From NCBI GenBank assembly GCA_963746465.1, contig CAVVAY010000014.1, forward strand, positions 19,654 to 83,653: DNA of 64,000 bases, in the 5' to 3' direction. The first letter of the stretch is position 1, and each line of letters opens with the position of its first letter. This document shows, in pieces, positions 25,094 to 35,221 of the stretch. This stretch comes from CAVVAY01 sp963746465 (lineage in GTDB: Bacteria; Actinomycetota; Actinomycetes; JACCUZ01). A program made the position numbers and the translations under genes. Below the pieces are notes generated by a model. The model was not told where the DNA came from and searched no databases. It saw nothing but the letters and a program-made list of their open reading frames with translations.

Positions 25094-26764
25094 ATGGCCG
25101 GAACCGGGACAGACCCGACCTGGTCGCCGGACCCCGGTGACTCGCGGTCCCTGCTCGGCGACCCGGCCCGGGCGGTGTCCGCGGAGGCCCGCCTGCAGCT
25201 GCTGGTGGAGGCCAGCTCGCATCTCTCCGACACCCTCGACCTGCGCGCGGTCGCCCGCGGCCTGGCCCGCAGCGTGGTGCCCGTGCTCGCGGACCGGGCC
25301 AACGTCGACCTGGTCGAGAGCCTGTTCCACCCCGAGCGCGGGGCGGTGGCCGACAGCACGGTGCTCTTCCGGGTGGCCTGCGTCGACATCTCCGACCGCG
25401 AGGCGATGCTGCGCCGCGACGAGTGGGTGGCCTACCCGTCCGGGAGCGCCGCGGCGGTGGCCCTGAGCAGCGGGGTCGCCAGGGGCGAGGGGACCGACCC
25501 GTCGCCGAGCCGGCTGTTCGTTCCGCTCCGGGCCCGCGGCCGGGTCCTCGGGGTGGTCGAGCTGGCCCGGGACGGCGGCGGTCCGTCCTATGCGCCGGCC
25601 GACGTCGCCCTGGCCGAGGAGATCGCGTCCCGGGCGGCGCTGGCCCTGGACAACGTCCGGCTGTACGACGAGGCGCGCGCGACCGCCGTCGCCCTGCAGC
25701 GCTCCCTCCTGCCGAGCATCCAGCCACGGATCACCGGAGTGGACACGGCGCACCGCTACCTGCCGGGCAGCCGTGACCTGGGCGTCGGCGGCGACTGGTT
25801 CGACGTCATCCCGCTCTCCGGCGGCCGGGTGGCCTTCGTCATCGGCGACGTGATGGGCCGGGGGCTGCGCGCCGCCGCCGCGATGGGCCAGCTGCGCACA
25901 GCCGTGCGGATGCTCGCCGTCCTCGACCCGATGCCCGAGGACCTCCTGCGGCACCTCGACGACCTCGCCCAGAACACCGACGAGGTGCAGCTCGCCACCT
26001 GCGTCTACGCGGTCTTCGACCCGGTGCGCCGTTCGCTGTCCTACGCCACGGCCGGGCACCCGCCGCCGGTGCTGCGGACCCCCGACGGGGCGACCGAGCT
26101 GCTGCCGCAGCCGTCGGGCGCCCCGCTGGGCGTCGGAGGCGTGCCGTTCGAGTCGACCACCGTCGAGGTCGCCGACGGGTCCCGCCTGCTGCTCTACACC
26201 GACGGCCTGGTCGAGTCCCGCGACACCGACATCGACGAGGGGCTGCGCAGGCTCGCCGAGGCCTTCGCTGCCGGTCCGGTGGGCCTGGACCCGCTGTGCG
26301 ACCACCTGCTGGTCGCCCTGGGCCGGGACGGCGAGCACGACGACGACGTCGCCCTGCTGGTGGCCGAGCTGTCCGGGCTGGACGCCGACCGGGTGGCCGG
26401 CTGGCCCCTCGTCGGCGGCGTGGAGGACGTCTCGGTCGCTCGCGGCTGGGTCGTGGAGCAGTTCATCGCCTGGGGGATCGAGCCGCTGGCCGAGCTGGCC
26501 GAGCTGTTGGCGAGCGAGCTGCTGACCAACGCCCTGCGGCACGCTCGCGGCCCGATCGAGCTCACGGTGCTGCTGCTCGACGAGATCGTCACCCTCGGAG
26601 TGAGCGACGCCGACCAGCCGCTGCCCCGGCTGCGAAAGGTCGACGCCGCCGACGAGGGCGGCCGCGGCCTGCAGCTGGTGTCGATGCTCGCCGCCCGCTG
26701 GGGGGCCCGGCCCACGCCGTACGGCAAGGTCGTGTGGTGCGACCTCCCCCGACCGCGCCCGTAG
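25094..26764 (+). CDS. GAF-PP2C (SpoIIE-like) serine phosphatase with C-terminal ATPase domain
   Basis: 556 residues in three parts. A GAF sensor (about 35-190; LFVPLRARGRVLGVVELARD) precedes an SpoIIE-type PP2C phosphatase (about 200-410; metal-binding GVGGDWFDVIPL, VIGDVMGRG, LLLYTDGLVESRD and the final DDDVALLV). Last comes a HATPase anti-sigma-like domain (about 425-550; ELLASELLTNALRHARGPIE). Proteins of this type control partner-switching pathways of stress sigma factors by dephosphorylating an anti-anti-sigma factor and phosphorylating it through the HATPase part. No STAS partner is encoded nearby. ATG 25094 is used. Confidence 0.9.
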   Translation: MAGTGTDPTWSPDPGDSRSLLGDPARAVSAEARLQLLVEASSHLSDTLDLRAVARGLARSVVPVLADRANVDLVESLFHPERGAVADSTVLFRVACVDISDREAMLRRDEWVAYPSGSAAAVALSSGVARGEGTDPSPSRLFVPLRARGRVLGVVELARDGGGPSYAPADVALAEEIASRAALALDNVRLYDEARATAVALQRSLLPSIQPRITGVDTAHRYLPGSRDLGVGGDWFDVIPLSGGRVAFVIGDVMGRGLRAAAAMGQLRTAVRMLAVLDPMPEDLLRHLDDLAQNTDEVQLATCVYAVFDPVRRSLSYATAGHPPPVLRTPDGATELLPQPSGAPLGVGGVPFESTTVEVADGSRLLLYTDGLVESRDTDIDEGLRRLAEAFAAGPVGLDPLCDHLLVALGRDGEHDDDVALLVAELSGLDADRVAGWPLVGGVEDVSVARGWVVEQFIAWGIEPLAELAELLASELLTNALRHARGPIELTVLLLDEIVTLGVSDADQPLPRLRKVDAADEGGRGLQLVSMLAARWGARPTPYGKVVWCDLPRPRP

Positions 26765-26805
26765 ACTCCACGGGTCCCCTCCCGCTACGGAACGAGCGTT
26801 TTCGC

Positions 26806-28677
<1,872 letters not shown>

Positions 28678-28910
28678 GACATTCCGGTTGGGGGTCGCCA
28701 CGCGGTGTGACCAGGGGTGATGCGACCGATGTGACGGCTTGTCTCAGGGCGGTCACGATTGTGCAACAGGAGTCTCCGCCCATAGGTGTTCCGGTGCAGA
28801 TGTCCTAGAGTCCTGCTCCGGACGGCCACCCGGGGTCGCGCCAGCGAACGTACCGGGCGACCTTCCCCCGGGGATCGAAGTCGTCGATCGAGGAGAGGAA
28901 GCGCCGGTAC

Positions 28911-29906
28911 ATGTCGCTTGCATCCGACCACTCTGTCGAGACCCCGGTTGGCTCCAGCGTCGAGCAGACCGAGATCGCCGGTCGCTCTCTGACCCAGATC
29001 GCGTGGGGGCGGCTGCGCCGTGACAAGGTCGCGATGGTCAGCATGTCGGTGGTGCTGCTCGTCATCCTGATCGCGGCGTTGGCCCCGATCATCTCCAAGC
29101 TCGTCGGGGTCGACCCCCTCTCGTTCAACTCCAAGGTGATCGACGACGCCGGCGGCCTCCCCGCGGGCCGGTGGGGCGGCATCAGCCTGGACCACCCGCT
29201 CGGTGTCGAGCCCGGCACCGGTCGCGACCTGTTCGCCCGGCTGCTCTACGGCTCCCGCATCTCGCTGCTGATCGCCTTCTCCGGGACCTTCGTGACCCTG
29301 ACCATCGGCGTCACCATCGGCATCATCGCCGGCTACTCGCGGGGCTGGCTCGACACCGCGCTGGGCCGGCTGATGGACCTCATCCTGGCCTTCCCGCTGC
29401 TGCTCATCCTGCTGGCCATGTCGAGCGTGCTGACCCAGCGGCTCGAGGTCACCTTCAGCCTGGAGCCCAACGTGGCCCGGGTGCTCTACATCATCCTCGT
29501 GCTGAGCATGTTCGCCTGGCCCTACCTGGCGCGCATCATCCGCGGTCAGGTGCTCAGCCTGCGCGAGCGGGAGTTCGTCGAGTCGGCGGTCTCGATGGGC
29601 GCCGGGACCCCGCGGATCCTCTTCAAGGAGATCCTGCCGAACCTCTGGGCCCCGATCCTGGTCTACGCGACCCTGCTGCTGCCGACGTTCATCGCAGCCG
29701 AGGCAGCGTTGTCCTACCTGGGCGTCGGCCTGCTCCCGCCGACCCCGTCCTGGGGCGCGATGCTCGCCGAGTCGGTCCGCTACTTCACCGTGATGCCGGG
29801 ATACCTGTTCATCCCCGGCACCTATCTCTTCGTCGTCGTGCTGAGCTTCAACCTGCTCGGCGACGCGGTCCGCGACGCCCTCGACCCGAGGGCCGGCCGG
29901 GTGTAG
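28911..29906 (+). CDS. dppC: Peptide/nickel ABC transporter permease, DppC-like
   Basis: The 331-residue inner-membrane permease has an N-terminal OppC-type segment (WGRLRRDKVAMVSMSVVLLV) and about six helices. The EAA loop with the ATPase contact is EFVESAVSMGAGTPRILFKE, followed by AALSYLGVGLLPPTPSWGAM, typical of DppC/OppC. It is unusual in being the first gene of its operon, ahead of the binding protein. ATG 28911 follows GAGGAGAGGAA. The 233 bp after typA have no gene and presumably hold the operon promoter. Confidence 0.9.
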   Translation: MSLASDHSVETPVGSSVEQTEIAGRSLTQIAWGRLRRDKVAMVSMSVVLLVILIAALAPIISKLVGVDPLSFNSKVIDDAGGLPAGRWGGISLDHPLGVEPGTGRDLFARLLYGSRISLLIAFSGTFVTLTIGVTIGIIAGYSRGWLDTALGRLMDLILAFPLLLILLAMSSVLTQRLEVTFSLEPNVARVLYIILVLSMFAWPYLARIIRGQVLSLREREFVESAVSMGAGTPRILFKEILPNLWAPILVYATLLLPTFIAAEAALSYLGVGLLPPTPSWGAMLAESVRYFTVMPGYLFIPGTYLFVVVLSFNLLGDAVRDALDPRAGRV

Positions 29907-30025
29907 CGCCACGTAACCCACAGATTTCCCCAGCACGTGCTCGGGGACAGCGCCGCTGGTTCTGACCGAACCGGCGTCGCCAGCGGACCGGGACGGACGT
30001 CCCGGCCGAGACCAGAAGGAGAGAC

Positions 30026-31789
30026 ATGGGCAAGGCCAAAATTGGTCTCCGCGCAGCAGCCCTTGCGTCCGTAGCGGCGATGACACTCGTCGCCTGCGGC
30101 GGCGGCAGCGACGACGGCGGCGACTCCGGCAACAAGGCGGGGGAGAGCGGGAAGCCGGTGAAGGGTGGCACGCTCACCTTCCTGACGACCGCCGACCAGA
30201 CCCAGCACATGGACCCGCAGCGCATCTACACCGGTGAGGACCTCGCCTGGACAGGTGCCTACCTGTTCCGCAGCCTCACCGCGTACAAGATGAGCAGCAA
30301 CGAGAAGGAAGCGAACACCCTCGTCCCGGACCTCGCCACCGACACCGGCACGGCCTCGGAAGACGCCAAGTCGTGGAAGTTCACGGTCAAGGACGGCGCC
30401 ACCTGGGAGGACGGCTCTCCGGTCACCTGCGAGGACGTCAAGTACGGCGTCTCCCGGACCTTCGCGACCGATCTGATCGTCGACGGCCCGCAGTACGCGG
30501 TCTCCTACCTCGACATCCCCAAGGACAAGGACGGCGCGTCGGTCTACAAGGGCCCGTACGTCACCAAGGGCAACGACACCGCCGCGTTCGACAAGGCCGT
30601 CTCGTGCGAGGGCAGCACGATCACCTTCAACCTCGCGTTCCCGGTCCCGGACTTCAACTTCACCACGACCCTGGGCTTCCAGGCCGTGCCGAAGGCCGCT
30701 GACACCGGTGAGAAGTACGACGACAAGCCGATGTCGAACGGCCCGTACAAGATCCAGGAGTACTCGAAGGGCTCCCAGATGGTTCTCGTGCGCAACGAGA
30801 ACTGGTCGCCGGAGAGCGACCCGACGCGGCCGGCGTACCCGGACAAGATCGTGATCAAGTACGGTCTCGACCCGTCGGTCATCGACCAGCGCCTCATCCA
30901 GGACTCGGGCACGGACCAGCAGACCACCACTCTCGGTGACTCGGTCCAGTCGGCGAACCTGCCGACCGTGTTCAAGGACGACCGCTACAAGGACCGTAGG
31001 GTCGACGGGTTCGACGCCTACTCGTACTACTACGCGGTCAACCAGAGCAAGCTCCCCAACATCAAGCAGCGGCAGGCCATCGCCGTGGCGCTCGACCGGG
31101 CGCAGATCCGGACGATCCAGGGCGGCACCTTCGGTGGTGACCTCGCCGACGGCGTGATCAAGCCGAACCTCCCCGAGAGCTACGCGCCCTCGGAGATGTG
31201 GAGCGGCTTGCTCGGTGGCGACGTGGCGGACAACGGTGACCCGGAGCTGGCGAAGAAGCTGATCCAGGAGTCCGGCGAGCCGATGAAGACGATCCAGTTC
31301 GACTACGGCGACACCCCCGAGCGGAACAAGGAGGCAGCCTCGATGGTCGCCTCGCTCGCGAAGGCCGGGATCAAGGTCAAGCCGAACCCGATCGAGGTCG
31401 GTCAGTACTACTCGATCGTGTTCGACCCGGACAAGGCCGGCGACATCATGTGGGCCGGTTGGGGCCCGGACTGGCCGAACGCCTCCACCGTCATCCCGGA
31501 GCTCTTCACGCCGGCCGGTGGCTTCAACCTCTCGCAGGCTGACGACAAGGAGTTCAATGCGAAGGTGCAGGAGGCCAAGATCAACACGGACCGGGCAGCG
31601 CAGTCCGAGCAGTGGAAGGCGCTGAACAAGGAGGCCATGCAGAAGGTCTTCGCGATCCCGACCCTGTTCGGTCGCTCGCAGTCCATGGCAGGCTCGAAGG
31701 TCAAGTCCGCCAGCGGTGACAACGGCAACGTCTACTTCTGGGCGCCGTTCACCTCGTGGCCCTACAACGACATGTACGTCGAGAAGTAG
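30026..31789 (+). CDS. dppA: Peptide ABC transporter substrate-binding lipoprotein, DppA/OppA-like
   Basis: Family 5 solute-binding protein of 587 residues. The lipobox is MTLVAC (Cys24), followed by a Gly/Asp tether. The mature fold has KGGTLTFLTTADQTQHMDPQ at the start, the family signature around SWKFTVKDGATWEDGSPVTC, and WAGWGPDWPNASTVIPELF late. It binds peptides or similar ligands outside the membrane. A strong AGAAGGAGA ribosome site precedes the ATG. An inverted repeat (29988-30005) just upstream and a strong hairpin after the gene may set its expression apart from the other subunits. Confidence 0.92.
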   Translation: MGKAKIGLRAAALASVAAMTLVACGGGSDDGGDSGNKAGESGKPVKGGTLTFLTTADQTQHMDPQRIYTGEDLAWTGAYLFRSLTAYKMSSNEKEANTLVPDLATDTGTASEDAKSWKFTVKDGATWEDGSPVTCEDVKYGVSRTFATDLIVDGPQYAVSYLDIPKDKDGASVYKGPYVTKGNDTAAFDKAVSCEGSTITFNLAFPVPDFNFTTTLGFQAVPKAADTGEKYDDKPMSNGPYKIQEYSKGSQMVLVRNENWSPESDPTRPAYPDKIVIKYGLDPSVIDQRLIQDSGTDQQTTTLGDSVQSANLPTVFKDDRYKDRRVDGFDAYSYYYAVNQSKLPNIKQRQAIAVALDRAQIRTIQGGTFGGDLADGVIKPNLPESYAPSEMWSGLLGGDVADNGDPELAKKLIQESGEPMKTIQFDYGDTPERNKEAASMVASLAKAGIKVKPNPIEVGQYYSIVFDPDKAGDIMWAGWGPDWPNASTVIPELFTPAGGFNLSQADDKEFNAKVQEAKINTDRAAQSEQWKALNKEAMQKVFAIPTLFGRSQSMAGSKVKSASGDNGNVYFWAPFTSWPYNDMYVEK

Positions 31790-31819
31790 GACCACCGTTT
31801 GTCGCTAGACCGATAGGTC

Positions 31820-31853
31820 CCAGGGGGGCGGAGAAACTTCTCCGCCCCCCTGG
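31820..31853 (+). terminator. Very strong GC hairpin between dppA and dppB
   Basis: A perfect 16-bp inverted repeat: arm CCAGGGGGGCGGAGAA, loop AC, arm TTCTCCGCCCCCCTGG, starting 30 bp after the dppA stop. There is no T-run. In binding-protein operons such a hairpin often acts as a partial terminator or 3' protecting structure that keeps receptor mRNA in excess over permease mRNA. That role is inferred here. Confidence 0.7.
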
Positions 31854-31926
31854 CACCGCCGGACCGGCTTTCCGCTCTATTCTCAAGACCGCGGGTCGAC
31901 GCGGATCCAGCTGGAGGTAGAAGATC

Positions 31927-32916
31927 ATGGCTTCCTATATCGCTCGGCGGTTGATCGCCATGGTCCTCATGCTGATCGCCCTCAGCATGATCGTGTTCCT
32001 GCTCTTCAACGCGCTCCCCGCCGATCCGGCGCGACTGACCTGCGGCAAGGCCTGCACGCCGCAGGTGATCGAGGCCAACCGAGTCCGGCTCGGTCTCGAC
32101 AAGCCGCTGTACGAGCAGTACGGCGTCTTCGTGAAGGGCATCTTCGCCGGCCGTACCTACGGCTCCGGCACCCAGACCTTCGAGTGCCACAAGCCCTGCC
32201 TCGGCTACTCGTTCCGCCGCGGTGAGCAGGTCACCGACCTGGTCACCAGGGCGCTCCCGGTGACCATGCAGCTGGCCGTCGGCGCATTCGTCCTGTGGAT
32301 CGTCGCCGGCGTCAGCGTGGGCATCGTCGCGGCCCTGAAGCGAGGCAAGTGGCAGGACCGGACCATCATGGGCTTCGCCCTGTTCGGCTACTCGTTCCCG
32401 TCGTTCTTCATCGGGCTGCTGCTGGTGTTCTTCGTCCAGATCAAGTGGGGTCTGGTCGGGTACGAGGGGTATGTCCCGTTCTTCGACAACCCAAGTCAAT
32501 GGTTCCAGGGCTTCATCCTGCCCTGGATCGCCCTGGCCCTGCTGTACGCCGCGTTCTACGCGCGGCTGACCCGCAACCAGATGCTCGAGACCCTGGGCGA
32601 CGACTACATCCGCACCGCCCGGGCGAAGGGACTGCGCGAGCGCACGGTCATCGGCAAGCACGCCCTGCGGGCCGGGCTGACCCCCATCGTCACCGCCGCG
32701 GGCCTTGACCTCGCCGGGCTGCTGGGCGGTGCGGTGATCACCGAGGCGGTGTTCAACCTTCCCGGGATCGGCCGCCTGTCGATCGACTCGGTCACCGACT
32801 CCGACCTGCCGGTGATCACGGCGACCGTTCTTATCGCCGCCACGTTCGTCATCGTCGCTAACCTGGTCGTCGATGTTCTCTACGCCGTCATCGACCCCCG
32901 GGTGAGGCTTACATGA
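31927..32916 (+). CDS. dppB: Peptide/nickel ABC transporter permease, DppB-like
   Basis: The 329-residue permease has the hallmark N-terminus of the DppB/OppB family (YIARRLIAMVLMLIALSMIV, VFLLFNALPADPARL). The ATPase-contacting EAA loop is YIRTARAKGLRERTVIGKHA, and the family ending is NLVVDVLYAVIDPRVRL. A ~30-residue loop with four cysteines (LTCGKACTPQ, ECHKPCLGYS) lies on the outside of the first helix, somewhat unusual for this family. GGAGGTAGA precedes the ATG. Its stop overlaps the ATG of an 18-codon mini-ORF. Confidence 0.92.
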   Translation: MASYIARRLIAMVLMLIALSMIVFLLFNALPADPARLTCGKACTPQVIEANRVRLGLDKPLYEQYGVFVKGIFAGRTYGSGTQTFECHKPCLGYSFRRGEQVTDLVTRALPVTMQLAVGAFVLWIVAGVSVGIVAALKRGKWQDRTIMGFALFGYSFPSFFIGLLLVFFVQIKWGLVGYEGYVPFFDNPSQWFQGFILPWIALALLYAAFYARLTRNQMLETLGDDYIRTARAKGLRERTVIGKHALRAGLTPIVTAAGLDLAGLLGGAVITEAVFNLPGIGRLSIDSVTDSDLPVITATVLIAATFVIVANLVVDVLYAVIDPRVRLT

Positions 32917-32969
32917 GTACCCCAGACAATCGCTCGCTGCGCTCCCGATTCTCCGGGGACCCCGCATGA
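32913..32969 (+). CDS. 18-aa mini-ORF bridging dppB and dppD
   Basis: ATG 32913 overlaps the dppB stop (ATGA). The 18-codon frame MSTPDNRSLRSRFSGDPA ends in a TGA that overlaps the dppD ATG at 32966 (again ATGA). GGGGA inside it sits at ribosome-site distance from dppD. A near copy of its last 14 codons lies directly upstream of cheA. It looks like a translational coupling device, or a short mobile sequence that inserts at gene junctions. No peptide function is claimed. Confidence 0.5.
   Translation: MSTPDNRSLRSRFSGDPA
32928..32969 (+). repeat. 42-bp coupling repeat, copy 1 (before dppD)
   Basis: This 42-bp sequence encodes NRSLRSRFSGDPA-stop. It aligns without gaps to the copy at 43238-43279, with six mismatches by eye. 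Four of these fall in third codon positions or leave the residue unchanged. Both copies contain the core CGCTCGCTGCGCTC and the palindrome CGGGGACCCCG, and both end by sharing ATGA with the next gene. Confidence 0.8.
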
Positions 32970-34130
32970 CGCAACCGTTCCTCGATGTTCGTGACCTGAG
33001 GGTCCAGTTCCCGACCGAGGACGGCGTGGTCAGTGCCGTCGACGGCGTGGACTTCGCGGTCGAGAAGGGGAAGACCCTCGCCATCGTGGGGGAGTCCGGC
33101 TCGGGCAAGTCGGTGACCAGCCAGGCGATCATGGGCCTGGTCAACCGCAAGTCCGCCACGATGACCGGCGAGGTCTACCTCGACGGTGAAGAGCTGGTCG
33201 GCGCTCGTCCGGAGCAGGTCCGGTCGCTGCGCGGCAAGCGGATGGCGATGATCTTCCAGGACCCGCTCTCCTCGCTGCACCCCTTCTACACGATCGGCAA
33301 GCAGCTCGCCGAGGCCGTCCATGTGCACCAGGACGTGTCCAAGAGCGAGGCGTACGGGCAGGCCCGCGAGATGCTGGGCCGGGTGGGCATCCCCAACCCC
33401 GAGCGGCGGATCAAGGACTACCCGCACAATCTCTCCGGCGGCATGCGGCAGCGCGTGATGATCGCGATGGCCCTGCTGAACGACCCCGAGCTGCTGATCG
33501 CCGACGAGCCCACGACAGCCCTCGACGTCACGGTGCAGGCCCAGATCCTCGACCTGCTCCGCGACCTGCAGCGCGAGTTCGGCACCGCTATCGTGCTGAT
33601 CACCCACGACCTCGGTGTCGTTGCTGACATGGCAGACGACGTCGTGGTCATGTACGGCGGCCGGATCGTCGAGCGCGGTGCCGTCGGCGACATCTACTAC
33701 CGGCCGGAGATGCCCTACACCTGGGGCCTGCTCGGCTCGGTGCCGCGGATGGACGTGGACCGCGGAGAGCGGCTCCAGCCCATCCCCGGGCAACCACCGT
33801 CGCTGATCCGGCTGCCGAAGGGCTGCGTGTTCCGGCCCCGCTGCCCGTACCACGAGCTCGTCCCGGGCAACCGGTGCGACACCGACCGCCCGGCGCTCGA
33901 GCCCATCTCGCCCGGAGCACGCAGTGCGCTGCCACCTCGAGCCCGCACAGCGCCGCGAGATCGCGGCCGAGCGGCTCTTCGCCCGCGGCGGTGACGTCCT
34001 CGGCGGCGGTGCCGGCAGCGACGGGCTCGGGCCGCAGCGGACCGCCACGGCCACCGCGCCCGCCCCGACCCAGACGGCGGCGACGGACGAGCCCGCGTCG
34101 AGCACCCCCCTGAAGCAGGAGGACCAGTAG
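32966..34130 (+). CDS. dppD: Peptide ABC transporter ATP-binding protein, DppD-like (frameshifted near the 3' end as sequenced)
   Basis: Oligopeptide importer ATPase with Walker A GESGSGKSVTSQAIM, Q-loop IFQDPLSSLHPF, signature LSGGMRQRVMIAMAL, Walker B LLIADEPTTALDVTVQ and switch VLITHDLGVVADMADD. The OppD/F C-terminal Fe-S-like motif CVFRPRCPYHELVPGNRCDT is also present. Shortly after (33914-33917) the frame is lost. The expected ending (HAVRCHLEPAQRREIAAERL) continues in the +1 frame and runs through an Ala/Thr-rich tail to TAG at 34128-34130. One inserted base explains this. The core ATPase is unaffected. Confidence 0.88.
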
Positions 34131-35206
34131 TGACGGTCGTCGACGAGACCGGGGCGAGCGAGGTGCTGCGCCGCGAGGACGCCTTGCTGCGCGTCGACCA
34201 GGTGCAGAAGTACTTCCCGATCACCGGCGGCGGGATCCTCAAGCGCAAGGTCGGTGACGTCAAGGCCGTCGAGAGCATCAGCTTCGACATCGTGCCCGGC
34301 GAGACGCTGGGCATCGTGGGCGAGTCCGGCTGCGGCAAGTCGACCGCCGGCCGCACCGTCATGAAGCTGCTCGACCCGACCGGCGGCAAGATCGAGTTCG
34401 AGGGCCGCGACATCACCCACCTCTCCCGCAAGGAGATGGTGCCGCTGCGTCGCGAGATGCAGATGATCTTCCAGGACCCGTACTCCTCGCTGAACCCGCG
34501 GCACACCGTCGGCGCGATCATCTCGGCGCCGTTCACCGTTCAGGGCGTGAAGCCGGCCCGCGGCGTCCAGGCCGAGGTGCAGGACCTGATGGCCAGGGTC
34601 GGCCTGAACCCCGAGCACTTCAACCGCTACCCCAACGAGTTCTCCGGCGGGCAGCGGCAGCGCATCGGCATCGCCCGGGCCATCGCTCTGCGGCCGAAGC
34701 TCATCGTCTGCGACGAGCCGGTCTCGGCCCTGGACGTCTCCATCCAGGCCCAGGTCGTCAACCTGCTGGAGGACCTGCAGGACGAGTTCCGGCTGGCCTA
34801 CGTGTTCATCGCGCACGACCTGTCGGTCGTGCGGCACATCTCCGACCGGATCGCCGTGATGTACCTCGGCCGGATCATGGAGATCGCCGACGCGGAGCGG
34901 ATCTACGACGCGCCCCTGCACCCCTACACCCACGCCCTGACCGCCGCGGTGCCGCTGCCGGACCCGAACGCTGAGCGCAGTCGCGAGCGCATCCTGCTCA
35001 AGGGCGACCTGCCCAGCCCGATCAACCCGCCGTCCGGCTGCGTCTTCCGCACCCGCTGCCCGAAGGCGCAGGACCGCTGCGCCGAGGAGCTCCCGCTGCT
35101 GCGGGAGCTCGCACCCGGCCACTTCGGCGCCTGCCACTTCCCCGAGGAGAAGCACCTCCTGGGCCCCGCCGAGACGACCACCACGACCACCTCGCCGACC
35201 CCGTAG
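34130..35206 (+). CDS. dppF: Peptide ABC transporter ATP-binding protein, DppF-like
   Basis: The 358-residue second ATPase of the importer has Walker A GESGCGKSTAGRTVM, IFQDPYSSLNPRHTV, signature FSGGQRQRIGIARAI, Walker B LIVCDEPVSALDVS and FIAHDLSVVRHIS. The DppF-type C-terminal domain contains CVFRTRCPKAQDRCAEE. The GTG start shares its G with the dppD TAG (TAGTG) behind a strong GGAGGA site. It is the last gene of the C-A-B-D-F operon and converges on the S9 peptidase with 15 bp between them. Confidence 0.93.
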   Translation: MTVVDETGASEVLRREDALLRVDQVQKYFPITGGGILKRKVGDVKAVESISFDIVPGETLGIVGESGCGKSTAGRTVMKLLDPTGGKIEFEGRDITHLSRKEMVPLRREMQMIFQDPYSSLNPRHTVGAIISAPFTVQGVKPARGVQAEVQDLMARVGLNPEHFNRYPNEFSGGQRQRIGIARAIALRPKLIVCDEPVSALDVSIQAQVVNLLEDLQDEFRLAYVFIAHDLSVVRHISDRIAVMYLGRIMEIADAERIYDAPLHPYTHALTAAVPLPDPNAERSRERILLKGDLPSPINPPSGCVFRTRCPKAQDRCAEELPLLRELAPGHFGACHFPEEKHLLGPAETTTTTTSPTP

Positions 35207-35221
35207 GCCGCGGCGGGCCGG

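Noticed and set aside
29988..30005. CCGGGAC-N4-GTCCCGG hairpin upstream of dppA as a riboswitch
   Set aside because: A single 7-bp stem is not enough to support a riboswitch. It may only affect dppC mRNA end processing.
29822..31795. A 657-codon minus-strand frame opposite dppA
   Set aside because: Shadow of dppA caused by third-position GC. The translated sequence has no recognisable fold.
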